The notes under the pieces are model-generated. The model saw only the letters and a list, made by a program, of their open reading frames with translations. It ran no database searches and was not told the origin of the DNA. 29,443 bases of DNA. Source: CAG-307 sp964524125. Lineage in GTDB: Bacteria; Bacillota_I; Bacilli_A; Acholeplasmatales; Anaeroplasmataceae. A program made the translations under genes and the position numbers. Shown here one piece after another: positions 17,344 through 24,851 of the stretch. The stretch is from the NCBI GenBank assembly GCA_964524125.1, contig CAZGBY010000016.1, forward strand, positions 1-29,443. The letters are read 5' to 3'. Numbering within the stretch: position 1 is the first letter of the stretch; every line of letters starts with the position of its first letter.

Positions 17344-18225
17344 ATGAACGATTATACTGTAAAAGCTTATTGTTTTAACGATACTGTGAGAATATATGCT
17401 TGTAACTCTACAAATCTAGTAGAAACATCACGCAAACTTCATGGTACTTGGCCAACTGCAACTGCAGCTTTAGGTAGAGCTTTGACTGTTGTAGCTATGA
17501 TGAGTTTAATGTATAAAATGGGTGAACATTTAACGTTTAAAATAGATGGAAATGGTCCTATTGGTGAAATGATTATCGACGCAACTTATGGAAAAGTTAA
17601 AGGTTCTATTCACAATCCTGAAGTTTTCTTGCAATATAATGATGGACATTTAGCCGTAGGCAAAGCTGTTGGTAATGATGGATATATTGCTGTTACAAAA
17701 GACTTGCATATGAGAAAACCATTTACTTCTATTTCAAGACTTCAAACTGGTGAAATTGGTGATGATTTTACTTATTATTTTGCATCTAGTGAACAAATAC
17801 CTTCTTCTGTAGGTGTTGGTGTACTTGTGAATCCTGATAATTCATGTATGGCTGCAGGTGGTTTTATTTTACAAGTTATGCCAGGATGTCCTGATGAAGT
17901 TATTTCTAAAATTGAAGAAAGACTTAAAAATATTAAACCAATATCTACAATGATTCAAGATGGGTATACTCCAGAAGAAATTATAAATGAAATTACACAG
18001 GGAGACTATCGTATTTTAGAAAAGGAAAATATTAAATATGAATGTGATTGTTCTAAAGATAGATTTGCTAAAGGTATCGCATCTTTAGGCGAAAAAGAAC
18101 TTGATGATATAATTAAAACTGAAGGTAAAGCTGAAGTGTTATGTCATTTTTGTATGAAAAAATATGTTTTTGATAAAAATAAATTATTAAAAATTAAAAC
18201 ATTATGTAAAAAGGATTCTGATTAA
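17344..18225 (+). CDS. hslO: Redox-regulated chaperone Hsp33
   Basis: This 293-residue protein matches Hsp33, a holdase activated by oxidative unfolding of its zinc centre. The N-terminal domain has GNGPIGEMIIDA (69-80) and VRGYVxNP-like GSIHNPEV (87-94). The C-terminal redox switch is intact: C234 and C236 (ECDCS), C267 and C270 (CHFC). A GGAGGTAATAGT site precedes the ATG. The gene ends one base before the convergent DUF2238 gene, and its last codons form one arm of the shared terminator. Confidence 0.97.
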   Translation: MNDYTVKAYCFNDTVRIYACNSTNLVETSRKLHGTWPTATAALGRALTVVAMMSLMYKMGEHLTFKIDGNGPIGEMIIDATYGKVKGSIHNPEVFLQYNDGHLAVGKAVGNDGYIAVTKDLHMRKPFTSISRLQTGEIGDDFTYYFASSEQIPSSVGVGVLVNPDNSCMAAGGFILQVMPGCPDEVISKIEERLKNIKPISTMIQDGYTPEEIINEITQGDYRILEKENIKYECDCSKDRFAKGIASLGEKELDDIIKTEGKAEVLCHFCMKKYVFDKNKLLKIKTLCKKDSD

Positions 18226-18242
18226 TTAGTCAGAGTCCTTTT
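18209..18242. terminator. Shared palindromic terminator of hslO and the DUF2238 gene
   Basis: A 34-bp dyad AAAAGGATTCTGATTA / reverse arm ending AGTCCTTTT contains both stop codons (18223-18225 plus, 18226-18228 minus). On the plus strand the two imperfect positions are U-G pairs, on the minus strand A-C, so termination should be stronger for hslO. Because the dyad is coding on both strands, both proteins end in KDSD. Confidence 0.85.
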
Positions 18243-19029
18243 GATTTTCTAAAATATTAACATTTTCAGGATTATTTATAAGATCTATATTATCTTTTGC
18301 AGGTAAATCTTCTTTATTTGATGAAGGAATTTTTTTAAGATAAATAGTTGTAAATCCCATTTTATTTTTTTTAAGTCCTATATATCCAATTATAGCAGGA
18401 ATAATTGAACCAACAAAATCAAGTGCTAAATCCTTAATAGTATCTCTAAGTGCATCATGTCCAAGTAAAGGTTCTTCTTTTGATAACATAGAACCATTTA
18501 CTAAATATTGTTGCATATTTGTACCAAATATTTCATCTACGGTAAATTCAAATAATTCCCATATAGCTGCCATCGCAAGAGAAAAACAAACAACCCAAAA
18601 ACTAACAAAGATTGGTGAGAATTTTGAAGTTTTTCCATCAAAGCGATTCATTGTATTAATAATAATGTAGCCTAAAATTCCAAAAAGTATACCACTAGAT
18701 AAATGTAACATTGAATCCCACCAAGAAATTTTAGCATAAAAATCTCCTATTTCTCCTAATATAATACATCCCGTACAAAAGATAATATACATTATTTCCA
18801 TAATTGGTGGTATTTCATAACGAGAAACTTTTGTAAAAATAGCAGGTATAATTATAAGTGCAATCATTAATGTAGATTCTAATATATTAAATATATATAC
18901 TGATCTAGTCGAATCTGATTCAGCAAATATTAATGAAATATTATTAGCAATTAACATCAATATTGTTATAATTAGCATTACAAATCCAAATATTGTAATT
19001 TCAAATTTCTTAAAAGGCATTCTTTTCAT
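18226..19029 (-). CDS. DUF2238/YjdF-type multi-pass membrane protein
   Basis: This 267-residue protein has about seven transmembrane helices (for example near 9-27, 44-64, 76-95, 103-125, 143-160, 205-222) and a polar C-terminal tail. The segment GEIGDFYAKISWWDSMLHLSSG (about 98-119; here cited only as its core GDFY, WWDSMLH) and a later A-x-W-E-L-F-E-F motif are the hallmarks of DUF2238. The family has no established function. The ATG at 19029 follows GGAAGTG. It abuts hslO tail to tail and shares its terminator. Confidence 0.82.
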   Translation of the reverse strand: MKRMPFKKFEITIFGFVMLIITILMLIANNISLIFAESDSTRSVYIFNILESTLMIALIIIPAIFTKVSRYEIPPIMEIMYIIFCTGCIILGEIGDFYAKISWWDSMLHLSSGILFGILGYIIINTMNRFDGKTSKFSPIFVSFWVVCFSLAMAAIWELFEFTVDEIFGTNMQQYLVNGSMLSKEEPLLGHDALRDTIKDLALDFVGSIIPAIIGYIGLKKNKMGFTTIYLKKIPSSNKEDLPAKDNIDLINNPENVNILENQKDSD

Positions 19030-19045
19030 TTAAAAACACTTCCAT

Positions 19046-19054
19046 TTTTTGACA
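19046..19054 (-). promoter_or_regulatory. Possible promoter of the DUF2238 gene
   Basis: On the minus strand TGTTATAAT (a TGn extension plus perfect TATAAT) lies about 20-30 bp before the start codon. No clear -35 at 17 bp. Position is approximate to a few bases. Confidence 0.45.
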
Positions 19055-19123
19055 TATTATAACAATATTTTAGCACTTTTAGATTTAAATTCAATAAAAA
19101 CTAGTTCTTTTTTTTTTTATCTA

Positions 19124-19687
19124 CTAAATAAATATAATTAATAAATTAATTATTATTTCAATTAATATCAGGAAATATAGACCTATGTTTATAAAGTCAT
19201 ATCTTGAGAAACGTTTACATATAATTAAAATCACATAATAGATACTTATGAAAATAAAAGGTAAAATATATAGAACAATTCCAAATACTAATAATATAAA
19301 TGCACCCAAAATATCAGGGGTGTTAAAAAATGTAGTATAAATTGTAGTGAATAACAACCAAGAAAATATAAAAGCCGCAAATCCTAATACAAATGTTAAA
19401 ACTATACTTAATGGATAAATTTCTTTATATACTACTTTCTTTAATAGCTTATTATGTTTAAATAAATCAACAGTATTTATATTATCATATTTAAGCTTTA
19501 ACTTTCTTTCATTTAAAGTGTCATATAACGATTTAAATAATTCATCTTCTATATCTTTATTTAAATCTAAAGGTATAGACACATCAGTAATCAATACTAT
19601 ATTTTTTTTAAACTTCGAAAACGAAATATATGCAATTTCTTTATCATTTTCTATATAACTTATCTTATCTTCTTCTTTTTTAAACAT
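19124..19687 (-). CDS. Pseudo-GNAT domain fused to three membrane helices
   Basis: This 187-residue protein is not a named family that I recognise. Residues 1-88 are clearly a diverged copy of the upstream GNAT protein: both start MFK, share YIEN at about 11-14, AY near 19-20, a VLI strand near 31-33, and RKLK near 62-65. The acetyl-CoA pyrophosphate loop RGKGIAS of the neighbour is LNKDIED here, and its CSY motif is gone, so acetyltransferase activity is unlikely. Residues 91-187 are hydrophobic, with about three transmembrane helices (near 92-115, 127-155, 168-187). The ribosome binding site AAGGG is weak and 13 bp from ATG. Last gene of a four-gene run. Perhaps a membrane-anchored binding partner of the GNAT; that is inference. 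Confidence 0.65.
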   Translation of the reverse strand: MFKKEEDKISYIENDKEIAYISFSKFKKNIVLITDVSIPLDLNKDIEDELFKSLYDTLNERKLKLKYDNINTVDLFKHNKLLKKVVYKEIYPLSIVLTFVLGFAAFIFSWLLFTTIYTTFFNTPDILGAFILLVFGIVLYILPFIFISIYYVILIICKRFSRYDFINIGLYFLILIEIIINLLIIFI

Positions 19688-19719
19688 TTTCTATATAACC
19701 CTTCTTAAATTTAAATAAA

Positions 19720-19986
19720 CTAAATTAAAATATCTTTACAATCAGAATTATTTAAAAACCACTTGATTGCATAAGAACACTCTAATTTCGCTTTTAATTT
19801 TCTTTTTTTTATATCTTCATATGCTAAGCTTAACAATTTACTTGCAATACCTTTGCCTCTTAAAGATTCATCTACTACAGTATGATTTATAAGTACAACA
19901 CCATCTTCAATAAAAGGATATGTGACATATGCAAGTATTTGATTATTTTCTATGTAGCAAACTTTATTATCTTCTATTTTAAACAA
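19720..19986 (-). CDS. Minimal GNAT N-acetyltransferase (YjdJ/Acetyltransf_CG-like)
   Basis: This 88-residue protein is the size of the minimal GNAT family (PF14542 type). It has the beta4-alpha3 acetyl-CoA-binding loop SLRGKGIASKLL near residues 41-52 and the family's C-S-Y-x-x-x-[WY]-F motif (ECSYAIKWF near 69-77). The substrate is unknown. The start is placed at TTG 19986, because AGGTGAT lies just upstream at normal spacing and because this start aligns exactly with the paralogue at 19687 (MFKIED versus MFKKEE); a GTG at 19995 is inside the ribosome binding site. The gene follows the stop of the two-helix protein so closely that the site overlaps it, suggesting coupling. Confidence 0.85.
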   Translation of the reverse strand: MFKIEDNKVCYIENNQILAYVTYPFIEDGVVLINHTVVDESLRGKGIASKLLSLAYEDIKKRKLKAKLECSYAIKWFLNNSDCKDILI

Positions 19987-19995
19987 TTTTATCAC

Positions 19996-20421
19996 CTATA
20001 AAAACATTAATGCATAAACACGCCTTTTTTTTGTAATTAAAACTTGTAATTCTTTACCTTTATAATTATTATATTTTTTAGGATCAAAAATACCATTTGT
20101 AGAAAGTTCAGAATTATCTTCTAACTTCAGTTTTAATGAAATTCTTGGCATAGGCATGATAGAAAACGAACTATCACAATCAATAATTTTTCCTATCATT
20201 AATTTATTATTAGAAATTTTAGTAGATTTAATCATAAAATATATACTTGAAATTAAAAATGGACATATTATTATAAATACCATTGAAATAATTAATAAAT
20301 ATACAATCCAAAATGAACTATCAAATAATATTAGCAGTGACATAAATAAACATAAAACAAAATAAGATATTAAATAAAATCTTAAACATTTTTGATAATA
20401 TTTTTTAGATAAGTTTTTCAT
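19996..20421 (-). CDS. Two-helix membrane protein with a small soluble domain, function unknown
   Basis: This 141-residue protein has two transmembrane helices (about 12-32 and 36-66) in a hairpin, followed by about 70 residues of beta-rich soluble sequence (IGKIIDCDS, ISLKLKLEDNSELSTNG, KGKELQVLITKK), a layout seen in DUF3592-like and similar small membrane proteins. I cannot name the family with confidence. AAGGG upstream of ATG is a weak ribosome binding site. It starts 1 bp after the stop of the FakA-middle-like gene and is followed immediately by the GNAT gene, so it belongs to this small operon. Confidence 0.6.
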   Translation of the reverse strand: MKNLSKKYYQKCLRFYLISYFVLCLFMSLLILFDSSFWIVYLLIISMVFIIICPFLISSIYFMIKSTKISNNKLMIGKIIDCDSSFSIMPMPRISLKLKLEDNSELSTNGIFDPKKYNNYKGKELQVLITKKRRVYALMFL

Positions 20422-20422
20422 A

Positions 20423-20674
20423 TTAGCCCTTAAGACCTCTTGATTGTCTATCCATATCTTCTACAACTATATCAAATATTTCTCCTAAAGTTCTACAATA
20501 TGCAAGTACATCCCATGGTTCATTTGTATGGAAATGAATTTTTAAAAGTTCATCATCTCCAGCCACAACTAAACAATCACCTTTAAAATGTTCATTAAAA
20601 TAAGTAGTAATCACATCTTCATCAAGGTTTTCCCCTTCAATTAAAAGTTGAGTATCATATCTATATTGAATCAT
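20423..20674 (-). CDS. Stand-alone FakA/YloV middle-domain-like protein
   Basis: This 83-residue protein matches a segment found in the middle of FakA/YloV (fatty acid kinase, DAK2-type): YDTQLLIEGENLD at the start, then GDCLVVAGDDELLKIHFHTN and LGEIFDIVVEDM, corresponding to the G-D-S-L-x-V-x-x-D-D-x-x-K-V-H-x-H-T-N and G-E-x-x-x-I-x-x-x-N-M segments. The kinase (DhaL) and C-terminal domains are absent. The ATG at 20674 (MIQYRY) follows AAGGAA; a longer frame to 20731 would run through the promoter. It is the first gene of the 20674-19124 operon. Short proteins of this type exist in other Bacillota; their role is not known to me. Confidence 0.7.
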   Translation of the reverse strand: MIQYRYDTQLLIEGENLDEDVITTYFNEHFKGDCLVVAGDDELLKIHFHTNEPWDVLAYCRTLGEIFDIVVEDMDRQSRGLKG

Positions 20675-20702
20675 AATATTCCTTCTTTCTTTATATATGT
20701 TT

Positions 20703-20731
20703 ATTTTACTATAATCTAAATTAATATTCAA
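20703..20731 (-). promoter_or_regulatory. Promoter of the 20674-19124 operon
   Basis: On the minus strand TTGAAT (20726-20731), a 17-bp spacer, then TAAAAT (20703-20708), 28 bp before the ATG at 20674. It lies directly behind the engB terminator, so this operon is independent of parE-parC. Confidence 0.75.
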
Positions 20732-20758
20732 GAAAAAGAAAACGAGGATTACTCCTCG
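20731..20758 (-). terminator. Terminator at the end of engB
   Basis: On the minus strand CGAGGA-GTAA-TCCTCG followed by TTTTCTTTTTC. The engB TAA is in the loop. Confidence 0.88.
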
Positions 20759-21354
20759 CTCATAAGATTTTGATTTAAATTATTTTCAATAAAATTAAGT
20801 ACATCTTCTATACCAGCTTTAGTATCTGATGATGTAACAATAAATGGATCGTCTATGCCTAATACTAATTTATTTCTAATAATTTTTTTATTTTTTTCGA
20901 TTTCAGAACGTTTCAATTTGTCAAGTTTAGTACCAATAATACATACAGGAACATCATAATATCTTAAAAAATCTAACATTTCTTTATCTTGATTAGTAGG
21001 TTCGTGTCGCATATCTACAAGTAAGAATGCATATTTTAATTGTTCTCTTCTTGTAATATATCCTTTAATCATTGGCCAAAAAGTTTCCTTAAGTGACTTA
21101 GAAACACGTGCATACCCATAGCCTGGTACGTCTACGAATACAAATTCTTTATTTATTAAAAATAAATTAAGTGTTTGAGTTTTACCAGGATTAGATGAAG
21201 TTCTAGCTAAAGCTTTTCTATTAACTAAAGCATTAATAAAACTTGATTTACCTACGTTAGATCTACCACAAAACATAAATTCAGGTAAATCACCTTCTAA
21301 CATATGACCTTCATTAGTTCCACTTTTAACAAATTCAGCAGATTTAATCTTCAT
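20749..21354 (-). CDS. engB: Ribosome biogenesis GTPase YsxC/EngB
   Basis: This 201-residue GTPase is full length. It acts in 50S subunit assembly. P-loop GRSNVGKS at 30-37, G3 DVPGYGYARV near 78-87, G4 TKLDK near 137-141 and a late SSDT G5-like motif are all present. The ATG at 21354 (MKIKSAEF) follows GGAAGTGAT; a longer frame extends back into the PHP gene and is not credible. It overlaps the PHP gene by 11 bp and ends the parE-parC-PHP-engB run. Confidence 0.95.
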   Translation of the reverse strand: MKIKSAEFVKSGTNEGHMLEGDLPEFMFCGRSNVGKSSFINALVNRKALARTSSNPGKTQTLNLFLINKEFVFVDVPGYGYARVSKSLKETFWPMIKGYITRREQLKYAFLLVDMRHEPTNQDKEMLDFLRYYDVPVCIIGTKLDKLKRSEIEKNKKIIRNKLVLGIDDPFIVTSSDTKAGIEDVLNFIENNLNQNLMSEE

Positions 21355-22171
21355 TAAAATCACTTCCAAGTTCAAGTTTTTCTTTAATAACTTTAAATTC
21401 TTCATAATTTAAGAATGATGTACCGATCATTGCATGTTTATCATCGCCATGAAAATCTGACCCTGCACTTATAATTAAATTATTTTTATGCGCAATATCT
21501 TTAAATTTATCTTCTTCACCGGATTTGTTTAATGGATATCTCGCTTCTATACCATCAAATCCTAAAGATACAATTTCACTAAGTAATTCTTCTTTAATTA
21601 GAGTAGGGTGAGCTAAAATTGTAAACGCACCCATTTTTCTTAGTATTTCAAGTCCTGAGATAGTATCAAGTTTTGATGCAGGAATATAACAAGGCGAATC
21701 ATCTGAAACCATTTTATGAGCTTCCTCATGTGCAATACCTGGATTTGAATGTAGGATACATTGATACATATTACCTCTTGTAACTATACAAGAATCCTTA
21801 AATAAATAATCAAAATCAATATTAACATTATAATAATTTTGAATATTTTCCATCATTTTTTTAGCTCTATTTATTCTAGTATCAATTATATTTTTTGAAA
21901 ATTCATAAGCTTCTTTAGGTAAAATATTATTCTTAAAATAAGATACGATATGTACAGTTTGACCTTTATAGAATGTAGAAACCTCCATACCTTTTAAAAC
22001 TTTAATTCCTATTTTTTCCCCCTCTTCATATGCCTCATCACATCCGAAGCAACTATCATGGTCAGTAAGACCCATGATAGTAACTCCATTTTCTTTTGCA
22101 AAATTTAGGACTTCTTTAACAGTATATAAACCATCAGAATATTTAGAATGATTATGTAAATCTATTTTCAT
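21344..22171 (-). CDS. PHP-domain metal-dependent phosphoesterase
   Basis: This 275-residue PHP protein has the metal-binding motifs DLHNHSKYSDG at 4-14, GLTDHDS near 35-41, GMEVS near 67-71, LAHP near 190-193 and GSDFHGD near 245-251. Relatives include the 3',5'-nucleoside bisphosphate phosphatase and RNase AM (TrpH/YciV) group, which cleave pAp or the 5' ends of RNA. Substrate here is inferred from family. The ATG at 22171 (MKIDLHNHS) has GAGGA 8 bp upstream. It follows parC by 1 bp and overlaps engB by 11 bp, so it is co-transcribed with both. Confidence 0.9.
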   Translation of the reverse strand: MKIDLHNHSKYSDGLYTVKEVLNFAKENGVTIMGLTDHDSCFGCDEAYEEGEKIGIKVLKGMEVSTFYKGQTVHIVSYFKNNILPKEAYEFSKNIIDTRINRAKKMMENIQNYYNVNIDFDYLFKDSCIVTRGNMYQCILHSNPGIAHEEAHKMVSDDSPCYIPASKLDTISGLEILRKMGAFTILAHPTLIKEELLSEIVSLGFDGIEARYPLNKSGEEDKFKDIAHKNNLIISAGSDFHGDDKHAMIGTSFLNYEEFKVIKEKLELGSDFNED

Positions 22172-22172
22172 A

Positions 22173-24842
22173 TTATAGTTCCTCATCATCAAATAAAGAA
22201 ACCTTCTTAAATTTAGGCTCTTTATTTGACTTACCTTCTAATGCTAAAATTTCATCGAGTTCATCTTCTATACTTTTTTTACTTTTCTTTGCAGGAACGA
22301 TTAATTCTTCATCCATTGATTCAAAACTAAATACATCAATATTATTATCTTTATCTATTAAATAAGAATCACTTAATATTTCATCAGGCTTTTGTGGATT
22401 AGCAAGTACCATTAATACTGGATCTCCTAAACCTTCAGTTAAGATATTACTTCCTGCATCTTGTTTAGAATATTTTATGTCGAAACAATTCTTTAGATCA
22501 GTACCATCAGTATACTTAATAGTTAATAAACAATTTTCTTTATATTGATTAGGAGTCATACGTTTAGCATCAACTATTATATGAGGATTAGATTTAATCT
22601 TTTTAATAATTGGTTGACCTGCTCTTGCACGTTTAGATAGATTTATTTCTTCTACTGGCATACGTTTTAAATTACCGCGTTTAGTTAAAAGTAATATATC
22701 ATCATTTTTGTTTGCATAGAATGCAGATGCTAAAGAATCTTTAGGTTTAAGTGCAATGGCTTTAATACCACCAGCAGTAGTTCCATAAAGTGCAACATCT
22801 GAAGTTCTAAAACGTAGACAATCTCCATACATAGTAACAGCTATAATTTCAAGTGGATTGTTAGTAATATCTACAGATATTAATTCATCACCATCTTGAA
22901 GCTTCATACCACGTACCGCTTTTGAATAACGGGATACTACAAATGAAGATAATGATACTTGTTTAATTAAACCATTTTTCGTTGCAAGTAAAACATTATG
23001 TTTATCATCAAATTTAGATATAATGAAGACGTTTACAAGCTTTTCAATAGGTGAAATAGCCGCAATATTATTAATATATGTACCAATATCTTTCATCTTA
23101 CATTCATCTACTTTAAAAATAGGTACATATACAAAATTTCCTAAATTTGTAAATCCTAACATTACATCAGTTGTAGAAACCTCACCTTCATAAATTACAA
23201 GGTCACGTTCTTTAATTGTATTAAGCTTAGACATATTATAATTTTTAAGAGATACACGTTTTAAATATCCATCACGAGTAGCTACAAAGTAGTTTTGTTC
23301 TTTTTGGATTAAATCTTGTTCATCAATTGAAAGGTCTGTTACTTCTTTTTTGATTTCAGTTCTTCTTGGAGTAACAATATTTTTCTTCATTTCAACAAGT
23401 TCTTGTTTAATAACCTTAAGTAACTTCTTATCAGAATTTAGAATTTGATTGTATAAATCAATATTCTTATTTAATTGTTCTTTTTCTTCATAAAGTGCAG
23501 TTACGTCAGTATTAGTTAATCGATAAAGTTGCATAGTTACAATAGCTTCAGCTTGACGTTCCGTAAAATCAAACTTTGATACTAAATTTTCTTTAGAATC
23601 AGCTTTATTTTTAGATGCACGAATTGTTTTAATTACCTCATCTAAAATAGAAACCATCTTAATTAAACCTTCAACAATATGAAGTCTATCTGAAGCTTTT
23701 TGAAGTAAATAATTAGTACGATTAGTAATTACGTCTTTTTGATGTTCAATATAAGCATCTAAAATTTGTAAAACACCAAGTCTTTCTGGTCTTTGATTTC
23801 TAATTACAACCATATTATATTTACAATTAACTTGTAGATCTGTATTTTTAAGTAAATAGTTTAAAATAGCAGTTTCGTTTGCACCTTTTTTTAGGTCAAT
23901 CGCGATTCTTAAACCTTGACGGTCAGATTCATCACGAACCTCTGCAATACCATCTACTTTTCTATCTATTCTTAATTGGTCAATTCTTTCAACTGTCTTT
24001 TGTTTATTAGTATCAAAAGGTATTTCAGTTACAACAATTCTTTTTTGATTATCACCAAAATCTTCATAAGAAATTTTAGATTTAACTATTACAGTACCAG
24101 AACCTGTTAAGAAAGCTTCTTTAATACCATTAATGCCTTCAGCTATACCACCAGTTGGAAAATCAGGTCCTGGCATAATTTCAAGTAATTCATCAATTGT
24201 CATATTTGGATGATCAATTTTATAAATAGTTGCGTCTATAGATTCTGCTAAATTATGTGTAGGTATATATGTAGCATAACCTGATGATATACCTACTGCA
24301 CCATTTACAAGTAAGTTAGGAAACTTAGCAGGAAGCACAGTAGGTTCTTTTTCTTCTCCATCAAAGTTATCAATAAATGGTACCGTATTTTTATCAATAT
24401 CCTCAAGTAAGTAATCAGCGTTTTTAGAAAGTCTTGATTCAGTATAACGCATTGCGGCTGCACCATCACCATCAATAGAACCATTATTACCTTGCATATC
24501 GATTAAAGGTACAGACATTCTCCATGATTGACTCATACGCACCATAGCTTCATAAATAGATGAGTCACCATGAGGGTGATACTTACCCATTACTTCACCA
24601 CAGACACGCGCTGATTTTTTATATTGACTTGTAGATGTAATTTTCATATGATTCATTGCATATAAAATACGACGTTGAACTGGTTTTAAACCATCTCTTA
24701 CATCTGGAATAGCACGTTCTTGAATGATCGCTTTTGAATAACGTCCAAATCTATCTCCCAAAACGTCTTCTAGCTTTTCATATTGGAAAGTTTCATTTTG
24801 GAAAATATCAAGTTTAGTTTTTAAATTTTCTTTTTTTGCCAT
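22173..24842 (-). CDS. parC: DNA topoisomerase IV subunit A
   Basis: This 889-residue type IIA topoisomerase subunit decatenates daughter chromosomes together with ParE. The catalytic tyrosine is Y133 in AAMRYTESRLS. The HPHGDSSIYEAM region (89-100) keeps Ser94 and Glu98, the positions changed in quinolone-resistant ParC. The C-terminal beta-propeller lacks a QRRGGKG GyrA box, and the GDSSIYEAMVRMSQ form is typical of ParC, so this is topoisomerase IV, not gyrase. After about residue 830 there is a charged tail (KKSKKSIEDELDEIL). GGAGGG precedes the ATG, 9 bp after the parE stop. Confidence 0.93.
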   Translation of the reverse strand: MAKKENLKTKLDIFQNETFQYEKLEDVLGDRFGRYSKAIIQERAIPDVRDGLKPVQRRILYAMNHMKITSTSQYKKSARVCGEVMGKYHPHGDSSIYEAMVRMSQSWRMSVPLIDMQGNNGSIDGDGAAAMRYTESRLSKNADYLLEDIDKNTVPFIDNFDGEEKEPTVLPAKFPNLLVNGAVGISSGYATYIPTHNLAESIDATIYKIDHPNMTIDELLEIMPGPDFPTGGIAEGINGIKEAFLTGSGTVIVKSKISYEDFGDNQKRIVVTEIPFDTNKQKTVERIDQLRIDRKVDGIAEVRDESDRQGLRIAIDLKKGANETAILNYLLKNTDLQVNCKYNMVVIRNQRPERLGVLQILDAYIEHQKDVITNRTNYLLQKASDRLHIVEGLIKMVSILDEVIKTIRASKNKADSKENLVSKFDFTERQAEAIVTMQLYRLTNTDVTALYEEKEQLNKNIDLYNQILNSDKKLLKVIKQELVEMKKNIVTPRRTEIKKEVTDLSIDEQDLIQKEQNYFVATRDGYLKRVSLKNYNMSKLNTIKERDLVIYEGEVSTTDVMLGFTNLGNFVYVPIFKVDECKMKDIGTYINNIAAISPIEKLVNVFIISKFDDKHNVLLATKNGLIKQVSLSSFVVSRYSKAVRGMKLQDGDELISVDITNNPLEIIAVTMYGDCLRFRTSDVALYGTTAGGIKAIALKPKDSLASAFYANKNDDILLLTKRGNLKRMPVEEINLSKRARAGQPIIKKIKSNPHIIVDAKRMTPNQYKENCLLTIKYTDGTDLKNCFDIKYSKQDAGSNILTEGLGDPVLMVLANPQKPDEILSDSYLIDKDNNIDVFSFESMDEELIVPAKKSKKSIEDELDEILALEGKSNKEPKFKKVSLFDDEEL

Positions 24843-24851
24843 AAAACCCTC

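Noticed and set aside
19108..19118. Run of 11 T after the pseudo-GNAT gene
   Set aside because: On the strand of the gene it is an A run with no stem before it, so it is not a terminator; a homopolymer in AT-rich DNA.
20156..20365. 69-codon frame opposite the two-helix protein
   Set aside because: Antisense shadow; composition follows the hydrophobic gene on the other strand.
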